Shown here: positions 1 through 5,574 of the stretch, piece after piece
How positions within the stretch are numbered: position 1 is the first letter of the stretch
How the letters are laid out: every line of letters begins with the position of its first letter
NCBI GenBank assembly: GCA_022737715.1
Contig: JAIITD010000102.1
Span: 1 to 5,950 of the forward strand
Length of the DNA: 5,950 bases
Source: Veillonella sp.
GTDB lineage: Bacteria; Bacillota; Negativicutes; Veillonellales; Veillonellaceae
Reading direction: 5' to 3'
Position numbers and translations under genes: made by a program
The notes under the pieces: generated by a model
Told to the model about the DNA's origin: nothing
Databases searched by the model: none
What the model saw: the letters and a program-made list of their open reading frames with translations, nothing else

Positions 1-5
1 AACAT
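1..5 (-). CDS. mutB: Probable start of mutB (methylmalonyl-CoA mutase large subunit), first bases only
   Basis: Only an ATG and two further bases lie inside the window, on the minus strand. The ATG begins 4 nt after the mutA stop codon. A purine-rich stretch (AAAGGG, then GTGAG) inside the end of mutA could serve as its ribosome binding site. In bacteria with a two-subunit mutase, the catalytic cobalamin-binding subunit MutB is normally encoded directly after MutA. That gene order and the tight spacing are the whole basis of this call, and no protein sequence can be read. Confidence 0.45.
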
Positions 6-9
6 GAGC

Positions 10-2172
10 TCACATCCCTTTCTTATCTTGTAACGCATGTAGAATTTCGTAGCAGTTTGCGCGAACAGAGATGAAATCATCTACACCGGCTTCACGGTAT
101 ACAGGTTCAAGATCCTTAGAAGGTGCACCTGCCAAGATAACCGTTACATGAGGCATAGTTTCTTTCAACTCCTTAGCGAGTGGTGGTACTAATTCAGGAT
201 ATGTATCATCTGTAGAACAGATAACTACCACATCGGCGCCACTTTCACGAGCCGCTTTTGCCGCATCAGCCGTCGTTTCATGACCGTCATTCTTGATTAC
301 TTCGAAGGCTGCTACTTCAAAGAAACCTGTGGAGAAGTCCGCACGAGGTTTATGTTGAGGAATAGGGCCCATATTCGCCAAGAATACCTTCACATTATCT
401 TTTGTACGTTGTTTATAATTTTCCGTACGCATACGAAGGGCCTCGAATTGTTCAGTCCAACGATGAGCAGTAATAGGTTCGATTGTTTCAGACGAAATAT
501 CGCCAGCATCTAAGGCCTTACGGATTTGACGCATTGTCATTTTTTGCAATGCTCCAAGTTCGATGAGTCCAATCAATGCACCTGGTTCCGTTGTACTTGC
601 TTCAAGTGTAGATTGCGCTTTTACAACCGCTTCTGGATCTGCCGTTGCCAAGTATTCTTCGAGATGAGCCACCCGTTTTTGACGCAATGTTTCTTGATTT
701 TCAGGTTTTGGATCAAGCAATTCTTCCGTCATGTTCGCGTACATGTTGTTACCAACAGCTACATCCTTACGGAATGCAAGGTTTTTAAAGCGTTCATTAA
801 GAATCGTTTTAACTTGTGCTTGAGGATAGCCTTCCTTCAATGCAGCAATGATGCCACCTTTAGACTCGATAGTTTGGAATTCATCCCAAATCTTTTCGCA
901 GAGCTCAGCCGCCAAGGTTTCTACATACCAAGAACCGCCTACAGGGTCAACTGGTTGACGCAATTCAAATTCAGTTTGCAACATAACTTGGATGTTGCGC
1001 GCAATACGGCGAGAGAATTCATCGGATTTGCGAATTGGTTGGTCAAATGGAGATACTTCAAGGCTGTTGAGGCCGCCTACAACACCGGAGAATGCTTGTG
1101 TTGTGTTACGCAACAAGTTTACATATGGGTCGTATACGGTTTTTGTGAAAGCAGATGTTCTGCCATGTACATGAACAGCACGATCGCTTTCACCAGCACC
1201 AAAGGCCTCCATAATGCGAGCCCAAAGCACGCGCAACGCACGCAATTTAGCAATTTCCATAAAGAAGTTAGCACCTAGGGAGAATGTAAACATCATGCTC
1301 TTAGCGATGGTGTGAATATCGATGTTGCGTTGTGCCAATTGACGTACGTAGCAAACTGCGGTTGCCAACGCATAGGCAACCTCTTGCACATCGTTAGCAC
1401 CGCCATTAGCGTATACATCACCGGATACAAGCACAGTTTTAAGCTCTGGGGCTTGTTCCTTAGCCCATACAACAGTATGTGCCATTTCATCAAAAGCAGT
1501 GTCCAATGACATATGCAAAGCGCCGTCTTTAGCCCACACGCCGATAGGATCTGCACCAACGAGACCTTTCAAATCGGATGTTTGTTTTTTAGACGCTTTC
1601 ACAGTAGCCGACAACATACCGAGCAAAATTGCTGCGGATGCGCCAGTTTCGATGTATAAAGGATTTTCCTTGAGATTAAATCGTTCAATTAATTGGCTGC
1701 AATCGTCCATTGTGGACAAGGATGTGCCGCCTACGCCAACGGATGCGCCTACTTGCACGTCTTGGTCGTGGCGTGTTGCTTCATCAAGACGAATGTTGTG
1801 AATAGTGCCGCCTTTCACAATTTCGTATAAACTTGCATGATTGGCATCCTTCGGTAAAGATTCATCAACATATTGAGATACGCCCCAAGAATCTTTGATA
1901 TAGCCGCTTGCTTTTGTGCCACGTAGGAACTCGCCTGCGCCAGGGTAAACGCCCTTAGGAATCTTGTCCTGATGCAATGCAGGCGTATAAATCGGTTGAA
2001 GCGTAATGCCTTCATAGGTTTTGGTGAACATTTTTTTATGGAAATCGCCACCCTTTAACGCCTTTTCAACCTCAGCCTGCCATCGTTCATACGTAGGTTT
2101 CTCAAACTCATCAAAGGATACAGGCGCCAGTAAATCGCGTTCAGCGTCCTTTGAAGTCTTTTTGTCAGACAT
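10..2172 (-). CDS. mutA: Methylmalonyl-CoA mutase small (beta) subunit MutA
   Basis: This 720-aa protein is the non-catalytic partner of the adenosylcobalamin-dependent mutase that interconverts succinyl-CoA and (R)-methylmalonyl-CoA in the cytoplasm. In propionate-forming anaerobes this is a central fermentation step. Residues about 40-560 form the mutase barrel domain, recognisable from FSLGANFFMEIAKLRALR (297-314), RRIARNIQVMLQ (388-399) and DPVGGSWYVE (409-418). Residues about 594-715 form a flavodoxin-like domain of the cobalamin-binding fold. Two features mark it as the beta subunit. Where catalytic subunits have a GYHMQEAG-like segment it reads GDVYANGG (251-258), and the DxHxxG cobalamin-ligand motif is replaced by PIPQHKP (603-609). 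The C-terminal domain should therefore not bind B12. The start is firm: AAGGAGG lies 7 nt upstream of the ATG. At 720 aa it is longer than the roughly 640 aa of the Propionibacterium beta subunit. Transcription comes through the cobalamin riboswitch leader, and mutB probably follows. Confidence 0.93.
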   Translation of the reverse strand: MSDKKTSKDAERDLLAPVSFDEFEKPTYERWQAEVEKALKGGDFHKKMFTKTYEGITLQPIYTPALHQDKIPKGVYPGAGEFLRGTKASGYIKDSWGVSQYVDESLPKDANHASLYEIVKGGTIHNIRLDEATRHDQDVQVGASVGVGGTSLSTMDDCSQLIERFNLKENPLYIETGASAAILLGMLSATVKASKKQTSDLKGLVGADPIGVWAKDGALHMSLDTAFDEMAHTVVWAKEQAPELKTVLVSGDVYANGGANDVQEVAYALATAVCYVRQLAQRNIDIHTIAKSMMFTFSLGANFFMEIAKLRALRVLWARIMEAFGAGESDRAVHVHGRTSAFTKTVYDPYVNLLRNTTQAFSGVVGGLNSLEVSPFDQPIRKSDEFSRRIARNIQVMLQTEFELRQPVDPVGGSWYVETLAAELCEKIWDEFQTIESKGGIIAALKEGYPQAQVKTILNERFKNLAFRKDVAVGNNMYANMTEELLDPKPENQETLRQKRVAHLEEYLATADPEAVVKAQSTLEASTTEPGALIGLIELGALQKMTMRQIRKALDAGDISSETIEPITAHRWTEQFEALRMRTENYKQRTKDNVKVFLANMGPIPQHKPRADFSTGFFEVAAFEVIKNDGHETTADAAKAARESGADVVVICSTDDTYPELVPPLAKELKETMPHVTVILAGAPSKDLEPVYREAGVDDFISVRANCYEILHALQDKKGM

Positions 2173-2340
2173 AGATGTGCCTCCTTTTCAACTTGAAACC
2201 ATACAGGGGAACAGCGCACCGTACCAGTAAGTTGCTTTGTACATGAGTTACATAGGCACACATTATTATTCATCAATCTGATGTTTCTCCAATTACACTA
2301 AGCCTATGCCATATATGAAACAGACTCTCTAGCGTGGCAA
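2173..2340 (-). promoter_or_regulatory. Post-terminator part of the mutA leader
   Basis: These 168 nt lie between the riboswitch terminator and the mutA ATG. They contain the AAGGAGG ribosome binding site (2180-2186) and no credible reading frame. Several complementary segments suggest secondary structure: TGTTTC with GAAACA (2317-2322 and 2282-2287), CATAGGC with GCCTATG (2302-2308 and 2251-2257), and a small CATCA/TGATG hairpin between them. No convincing second promoter is visible. TTGCCA followed by an ATATAT-like box just after the terminator is the best candidate and it is weak. The default reading is therefore that mutA depends on readthrough of the riboswitch terminator. Confidence 0.5.
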
Positions 2341-2364
2341 ATAAAAAACGTGCCACCCGAGAGT
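2324..2364 (-). repeat. Inverted repeat overlapping the leader terminator
   Basis: On the minus strand, ACTCTC (2364-2359) and GTGGCA (2356-2351) pair perfectly with TGCCAC (2339-2334) and GAGAGT (2329-2324), enclosing the terminator's T-run. This gives 12 Watson-Crick pairs with short asymmetric internal loops. It cannot coexist with the terminator hairpin, because both use the GTGGCA arm. The downstream arm is made only after the polymerase has passed the terminator, so it is more likely a refolded form of the readthrough transcript than a classical antiterminator. Confidence 0.6.
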
Positions 2365-2371
2365 GACACGT
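2341..2371 (-). terminator. Intrinsic terminator in the mutA riboswitch leader
   Basis: On the minus strand, ACGTGTCAC pairs with GTGGCACGT: nine pairs, one of them a G-U, around a six-base loop. A run of six T follows immediately. It lies about 90 nt downstream of the cobalamin aptamer and 170 nt before mutA, where a transcriptional expression platform is expected. It could end transcription when the aptamer is in one ligand state. Its 3' arm also belongs to an overlapping alternative hairpin (2324-2364). Confidence 0.85.
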
Positions 2372-2459
2372 AAGGTTACATATTGAAAGGTACACTAAAA
2401 ACACTATAGCCAAAGACTGTAGCCAGCATACCTCAATCCCCTTCCTATCGCTCGTAGGT

Positions 2460-2640
2460 ACATAACGGTGATTATCAAATAGGCAGTTCTCCTGGCTTGG
2501 GGTCAACACCTCGCTTTCGCCTTCCCAGATTGCTCCAGTGACATGTATGAAAGCAGGCTCGTCCTTACAGTGGCGGGACCGCATCGGCTTGTACCGATTT
2601 CTCTATTAAGTCTTGCGACACCTATTCTCTGTATTCGTTG
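2460..2640 (-). ncRNA. Cobalamin (adenosylcobalamin-type) riboswitch upstream of mutA
   Basis: The minus strand carries the recognisable conserved parts of the cobalamin riboswitch family. A closing stem pairs GGTG (2622-2619) with CACC (2470-2467). The TAATAGAGAA segment and a TCGG/CCGA stem follow, then the core GCGGTCCCGCCACTGTAA (L5 region, about 2582-2565). The GGGAAGGCGAAAGC element and the B12 box AAGCCAGGAGAACTGCC (2498-2482) complete it. Just downstream, TGTACCT and AGGTATG (2462-2427) form a P13-like stem. Its loop holds GGGATTG (2440-2434), which can pair with CGGTCCC in L5 (2581-2575), as expected for the L5-L13 kissing interaction. The aptamer starts about 20 nt after the predicted transcription start and is followed by a terminator, so control is probably at transcription. 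Most members of this family turn genes off when B12 is bound. Whether this one does cannot be settled by inspection. Confidence 0.95.
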
Positions 2641-2650
2641 TTCTAAGTCC

Positions 2651-2680
2651 AATATAGTGTAAAAATATGCACAAAGTCAA
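2651..2680 (-). promoter_or_regulatory. Promoter of the riboswitch-mutA transcript
   Basis: On the minus strand, TTGACT (2680-2675) and TATATT (2656-2651) are separated by 18 bases. Each hexamer matches the housekeeping-sigma consensus at five of six positions. A transcript would start near 2644, just upstream of the cobalamin aptamer, which fits its role well. Confidence 0.8.
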
Positions 2681-2756
2681 TGAACATAACAGTTAATCAT
2701 AAGTAGTAAATTTCAGGTTATAACTAATGCATATCTAAAATGATAAAAATGCATAG

Positions 2757-2785
2757 ATGTAATTTATAGGAATTACCTCTATAAT
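2757..2785 (+). promoter_or_regulatory. Possible rarD promoter
   Basis: A perfect TATAAT lies at 2780-2785, with only a poor -35 match (ATGTAA, 2757-2762) 17 bases upstream. It would give a leader of about 50 nt before rarD. Other -10-like boxes at 2796-2801 (TATACT) and 2812-2817 (TATAAT) also lack a good -35, and the last lies too close to the ribosome binding site. Some promoter must lie between 2681 and 2825, because the upstream gene is divergent, but the exact one is uncertain. Confidence 0.35.
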
Positions 2786-2842
2786 TCGCCGCGGCTATAC
2801 TACCACCATGTTATAATAATTCTACTAGTGGGAGGTCGTATT

Positions 2843-3736
2843 ATGAACGAAATAAACAAAAAAGGGCTCAGCACCACATTGCTGTGCTGTTTAATTTGGG
2901 GTTTGCTGCCCCTCTATTGGGCGCTTTTAAACCAAGTATCATCCTTTTCCGTACTATCGCACCGCATCATATGGTCCGGATTTTGGATGTTCTTTCTCGT
3001 CATCGCCACAAGTCGCCAACAACTACGCATCGATATACAACATTTACGCACCCATCTTACGCAATTAGGACTACTATTACTAGCCGCTGTGCTCATCAGC
3101 ATCAACTGGTTCACCTACATTTGGGCCGTTACAAACCAACACGTACTCGACACGAGCCTTGGCTATTACATTAATCCATTGCTCAATGTATTGCTGGGTA
3201 TCCTAATCTATAAAGAAAGGTTGCTATGGCCACAAAAACTGAGTATCGCCATTGCATTCCTAGGCGTGGCTATCATGACTATTCAAATGGGAACTCTACC
3301 CATCGTCTCTATCATCCTAGCCGTTTCCTTTAGTCTCTACGGAGCCGTTAAGAAACGACTCACCATCCATCCATTTTCGAGCATCGCCTTCGAGGCATGG
3401 CTCGTCACACCGATAGCATTGTGGTATTTAGCGGCTATGGACACCACCTCGTGGGCCTTTATCGAAACCCTAACACCGACAGGGCTCCTTCTCATCGGTG
3501 CCGGCCTTACCACATCGATTCCGCTCATCCTCTTTTCATACGGTGCCCGCCTATTGCCACTGAACATACTCGGATTTTTACAATACCTGTCCCCTACCAT
3601 GGGCTTCTTCTTAGCCATCTTCTACTTTGGTGAAAGCTTTGGTACAGCCCAACTCATAGCCTTCGGCTGCATCTGGGTCGCACTCGTATTATTCACCCTA
3701 TCCAATCAAATAACGACACGTAGTAAACTAAAATAA
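2843..3736 (+). CDS. rarD: RarD-type EamA/DMT family transporter
   Basis: This 297-aa inner-membrane protein has about ten predicted helices, near residues 9-27, 40-55, 74-93, 103-121, 132-148, 152-169, 182-198, 212-232, 240-262 and 269-287. That matches the two-fold repeated EamA architecture and the usual RarD length. RarD hallmarks are the N-terminal WGLLPLYWALL (19-29), SHRIIWS (39-45), NWFTYIWAV (88-96) and SLGYYINPLLNVLLG (105-119). RarD proteins belong to the drug/metabolite transporter superfamily and are often labelled chloramphenicol-sensitivity proteins. The true substrate is generally unknown, so none is assigned. The ATG at 2843 is chosen over an in-frame GTG at 2828 because GGGAGG sits 7 nt before the ATG and would be inside the gene if the GTG were used. 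The gene stands alone, divergent from mutA and convergent with the lipoprotein gene. Confidence 0.9.
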   Translation: MNEINKKGLSTTLLCCLIWGLLPLYWALLNQVSSFSVLSHRIIWSGFWMFFLVIATSRQQLRIDIQHLRTHLTQLGLLLLAAVLISINWFTYIWAVTNQHVLDTSLGYYINPLLNVLLGILIYKERLLWPQKLSIAIAFLGVAIMTIQMGTLPIVSIILAVSFSLYGAVKKRLTIHPFSSIAFEAWLVTPIALWYLAAMDTTSWAFIETLTPTGLLLIGAGLTTSIPLILFSYGARLLPLNILGFLQYLSPTMGFFLAIFYFGESFGTAQLIAFGCIWVALVLFTLSNQITTRSKLK

Positions 3737-3761
3737 CACAATATATAGCAATCCCCTTGCA

Positions 3762-3804
3762 AAAAAGCTGTAGCAAATGAAATCCTCATTTGCTACAGCT
3801 TTTT
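3762..3804. terminator. Bidirectional intrinsic terminator between rarD and the lipoprotein gene
   Basis: A perfect 19-bp inverted repeat (AAAAAGCTGTAGCAAATGA and its complement) surrounds a 5-base loop (3781-3785). The A-rich and T-rich ends provide a T-run on both strands. It begins 26 nt after the rarD stop and ends 47 nt from the lipoprotein stop, so it can end both convergent transcripts. Confidence 0.93.
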
Positions 3805-3851
3805 ATGTGTTCGTTTTACACGTGTCTAACGTAATATAAACTCAGATCTTA

Positions 3852-4751
3852 TTAATCTAATTCATTCATATTGGTCGTATTCATATTAGAAATATAATGG
3901 TTATACGCCTCAACCATACGATTATAGTCCTTATCTTGTTTTGAACCCATATAAGTCCGGATAGCGCCAATAGTAGAGTTTACAGAAGTCTTAACAGTGT
4001 CATAGTTAGAGTTAGTAATACCATTAGACAAATCACCAATAGCTTGTAACTCCTGATTAATGGCATTCACATCCGGCTGTTTTTCACTATCTAGCCTTTC
4101 AAGAACAGCGGTAAGTCTCAAATAAACCTCTTGTGCTGCGGCTGCGTTTTTCTTACCTGCATCGCGCAATTCTTGTAACCGTTGTTGCAATCGATCGAGA
4201 TTGATTTTATGCATCAAATTATCAAAGTCAGCATAAATAGGCACAAATTGTTCATACAACTGTACATATTTTGGTCCTAATTGCTGCTCCTTAGCATAGT
4301 TATCTGTAGTATACCCTTTAGATTTATAGTATGCATCGAGTTCTTCGGCTACCGGTGTGATTTCATTCAATTTTGAAAGCAACTTATCTAGTGGCTCCTT
4401 CATTTCATCATAAGGAACCCCTTCTTGCTTAGCTTCTTCTAATTCTTTTTGTAGCTGCTTAAAGTTCGGCGTATTAAATACAGTTAAATGCTTACCTGCT
4501 TTTAAATCATTAATCGTCGGTGTATTCGCATAATCAAACATAACGGACATACGATTATATCGACTTATGGCTTTCACATACTTATTAAACAACTGCACCT
4601 TATCCTGTTCCGACCGCTGTGCAATTTCCTTGCGGCTCTGCTCAGTCCCTTGCCATAATTCTGACATACTACAACCGCTCAAAAACAAAGGTGTTGTCAA
4701 TGTGACTGCACACAATACAGCCATTGTAATCCTTTTGCCAAGTGGTTTCAT
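3852..4751 (-). CDS. Predicted lipoprotein, DUF3829 (YiiG-like) family
   Basis: This 299-aa protein has a lipoprotein signal peptide: a positively charged start (MKPLGKR), a hydrophobic stretch at about 8-24, and the lipobox LSGC with the acylated cysteine at residue 27. The mature part is hydrophilic and almost wholly helical in character, with long charged segments rich in Q, E and K (for example about 96-150 and 185-225) that suggest helical bundles or coiled coil. An early QLFNKYVKAISRYN segment (53-66), followed by repeated helical blocks containing Asn and Tyr, resembles DUF3829/YiiG-like lipoproteins. This is family resemblance from memory and the function is unknown. The start is supported by AAAGGAGAG shortly upstream of the ATG. 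The gene ends at the shared bidirectional terminator and is divergent from hicAB. No enzymatic motif is seen. Confidence 0.75.
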   Translation of the reverse strand: MKPLGKRITMAVLCAVTLTTPLFLSGCSMSELWQGTEQSRKEIAQRSEQDKVQLFNKYVKAISRYNRMSVMFDYANTPTINDLKAGKHLTVFNTPNFKQLQKELEEAKQEGVPYDEMKEPLDKLLSKLNEITPVAEELDAYYKSKGYTTDNYAKEQQLGPKYVQLYEQFVPIYADFDNLMHKINLDRLQQRLQELRDAGKKNAAAAQEVYLRLTAVLERLDSEKQPDVNAINQELQAIGDLSNGITNSNYDTVKTSVNSTIGAIRTYMGSKQDKDYNRMVEAYNHYISNMNTTNMNELD

Positions 4752-4828
4752 GATGAATTCTCTCCTTTCATCAATATACGGCTTAATTTATACATTTTAA
4801 TTATATACCTTATATAAGTAATAGAAAT

Positions 4829-4857
4829 AGTATAAATACACAAAAGTCATTTATCAT
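4829..4857 (-). promoter_or_regulatory. Possible promoter of the lipoprotein gene
   Basis: On the minus strand, TATACT (4834-4829) lies 17 bases after ATGATA (4857-4852), which matches the -35 consensus at four of six positions. Transcription would start near 4822, giving a leader of about 70 nt. The region downstream is very AT-rich and includes the symmetrical tatatacctTATATA-type repeat at 4802-4816, so other start points are possible. The -35 lies within the 4838-4864 inverted repeat. Confidence 0.4.
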
Positions 4858-4864
4858 TTTGTGT
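4838..4864. repeat. Perfect 8-bp inverted repeat in the lipoprotein-hicA divergent region
   Basis: ACACAAAA (4838-4845) and TTTTGTGT (4857-4864) are exact inverted copies around 11 bases. The repeat overlaps the -35 of the possible lipoprotein promoter, so it could be an operator. It could also be a chance product of AT-rich sequence. Confidence 0.5.
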
Positions 4865-4882
4865 CAAGTGACTAATAGAGTC

Positions 4883-4905
4883 AGGGGTGACCAATGGTCA
4901 CCCCT
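4883..4905 (+). terminator. Strong GC-rich hairpin, terminator-like, upstream of hicA
   Basis: AGGGGTGACC and GGTCACCCCT form a perfect 10-bp stem around a 3-base loop, followed on the plus strand by ATTTTCATTTATA. A smaller hairpin, TGACT/AGTCA (4869-4883), lies immediately before it. The shape suits an intrinsic terminator, but no recognised gene runs into it from the left on the plus strand. It may instead block antisense transcription, end a small RNA, or act as a protein-binding palindrome. A TATACT box at 4917-4922, with a TGGTCA partner at 4895-4900, would place the right arm over a -35 element. Confidence 0.5.
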
Positions 4906-4961
4906 ATTTTCATTTATATACTGGTAGACTACAACTAAGAAAGAATAACTCCTATCAATTG

Positions 4962-4991
4962 TTTTATACGTATACACGTGTTACTATAAAA
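4962..4991. promoter_or_regulatory. Palindrome cluster at the hicA promoter, probable HicB operator
   Basis: Two 8-bp perfect palindromes abut each other, ATACGTAT (4966-4973) and ACACGTGT (4974-4981). They share the core A-Y-ACGT-R-T. Around them lies a wider inverted repeat, TTTTATA (4962-4968) with TATAAAA (4985-4991). A TTGTTT-17-TACTAT promoter-like pair (4959-4987) overlaps the cluster, and the hicA ribosome binding site starts directly after it. Ribbon-helix-helix antitoxins such as HicB typically repress their own operon by binding short palindromes here, so this is the best operator candidate. Confidence 0.55.
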
Positions 4992-5000
4992 GGAGAGCGT

Positions 5001-5177
5001 ATGAAAGATAAAGATCTACTAAAACTGCTACTCAAAAACGGCTGGAAGGATGTACGACAACGCGGCAGTCATCATCGTTTGAAAAAAGATAATCAAGTTG
5101 AAGTGATTGCCGTACACGGAAAAGATGTACCTGTTGGCTTATTAAATGCAATTTTAAAACGTACAGGACTAAAATGA
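5001..5177 (+). CDS. hicA: HicA toxin, mRNA interferase of a type II toxin-antitoxin system
   Basis: This 58-aa protein has the usual length and double-stranded-RNA-binding-like fold of HicA toxins, which cut mRNA and halt growth when free of HicB. It shows an initial helix with KDLLKLLLKNGW (4-15) and the RQRGSHHRL strand (19-27), where His24 is the expected catalytic histidine. VIAVHGKDVPVGLLNAILKRTGL (35-57) then corresponds to the family's PvHg...gtl..Ilk.aGl ending. The start at 5001 follows AAAAGGAGAG by 5 nt. An in-frame ATG at 4887 lies within a hairpin and would add an unrelated 38-residue extension, so it is rejected. The stop is 9 nt before hicB, so the two genes form one operon in toxin-first order, as is typical for hicAB. 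Confidence 0.88.
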   Translation: MKDKDLLKLLLKNGWKDVRQRGSHHRLKKDNQVEVIAVHGKDVPVGLLNAILKRTGLK

Positions 5178-5186
5178 GGAGGATCT

Positions 5187-5564
5187 ATGAAATTTATATA
5201 CCCTGCTATAATTCATGATGACACTGATGGTTTCTGGGCTGAGTTTCCAGACCTAGAATATACTAGCAGTACCGGATCAACCCTAACTGAACTCATAACA
5301 AATGCCCAAGAGGCTATGGAGCTATATATTTTAGGTGCCTTAGAGGATGGCGAAAGCTTACCTACACCTACATCTATTCGTAACTTACCTTGTACGGATA
5401 CAACTTATCCTACATTAGTACAAACAGATATTGATTTAGCTAAAAATAGTAAATCCGTAAAGAAAACCTTAACCATTCCTGCGTGGCTTAACGATAGAGC
5501 CCTAGCGAAAGGGATTAATTTTTCTCAGCTTTTACAAGAAGCATTGGTGGAGAAAACAATGTAA
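5187..5564 (+). CDS. hicB: HicB antitoxin with C-terminal ribbon-helix-helix domain
   Basis: This 125-aa antitoxin is expected to bind and block HicA and to repress the operon. Residues 1-62 form the HicB fold, a degenerate RNase H-like domain. It shows the family pattern YPAIIHDDTDGFWAEFPDL (5-23), a Gly/Ser/Thr turn, then a helix with AQEAMELYILGALEDGESLPTPT (40-62). A linker of about 28 residues follows. Residues 91-123 (VKKTLTIPAWLND...FSQLLQEAL) have the pattern of a ribbon-helix-helix DNA-binding domain: a short strand, then two helices, the second starting at the FSQLLQEAL segment. The ribosome binding site GAGGAGG lies in the 9-nt gap after hicA, 5 nt before the ATG. No terminator is visible after the stop, which is 10 nt from the end of the oppositely oriented membrane protein gene, so the transcripts may overlap at their 3' ends. 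Confidence 0.88.
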   Translation: MKFIYPAIIHDDTDGFWAEFPDLEYTSSTGSTLTELITNAQEAMELYILGALEDGESLPTPTSIRNLPCTDTTYPTLVQTDIDLAKNSKSVKKTLTIPAWLNDRALAKGINFSQLLQEALVEKTM

Positions 5565-5574
5565 ATTCACATCA

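Noticed and set aside
276..290. DGHET in MutA (residues 629-633), resembling the start of a DxHxxG cobalamin motif
   Set aside because: The spacing is wrong, the final Gly is missing, and by alignment from memory it falls where catalytic subunits have a TPEE-type helix, about 25 residues after the true motif position.
526..1278. 250-codon open frame on the plus strand, antisense to mutA
   Set aside because: It lies wholly opposite a clear mutA coding sequence, is rich in Cys, Phe and Arg with no recognisable domain, and has no supported start. It is a shadow of mutA codon use.
2273..2584. 103-codon open frame on the minus strand upstream of mutA
   Set aside because: It coincides with the cobalamin riboswitch and terminator. 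The conserved RNA explains the sequence, and the predicted protein resembles nothing.
2761..2790. AT-rich inverted repeat (TTTATAGG with CCTCTATAA) upstream of rarD
   Set aside because: It is imperfect, needs a bulge, and lies in AT-rich sequence where such matches arise by chance. It is not strong enough to call an operator.
4887..5000. Upstream in-frame ATG giving a 96-residue HicA
   Set aside because: The extension starts within a hairpin, lacks a ribosome binding site and is not HicA-like, whereas the ATG at 5001 has a strong site and gives the standard length.
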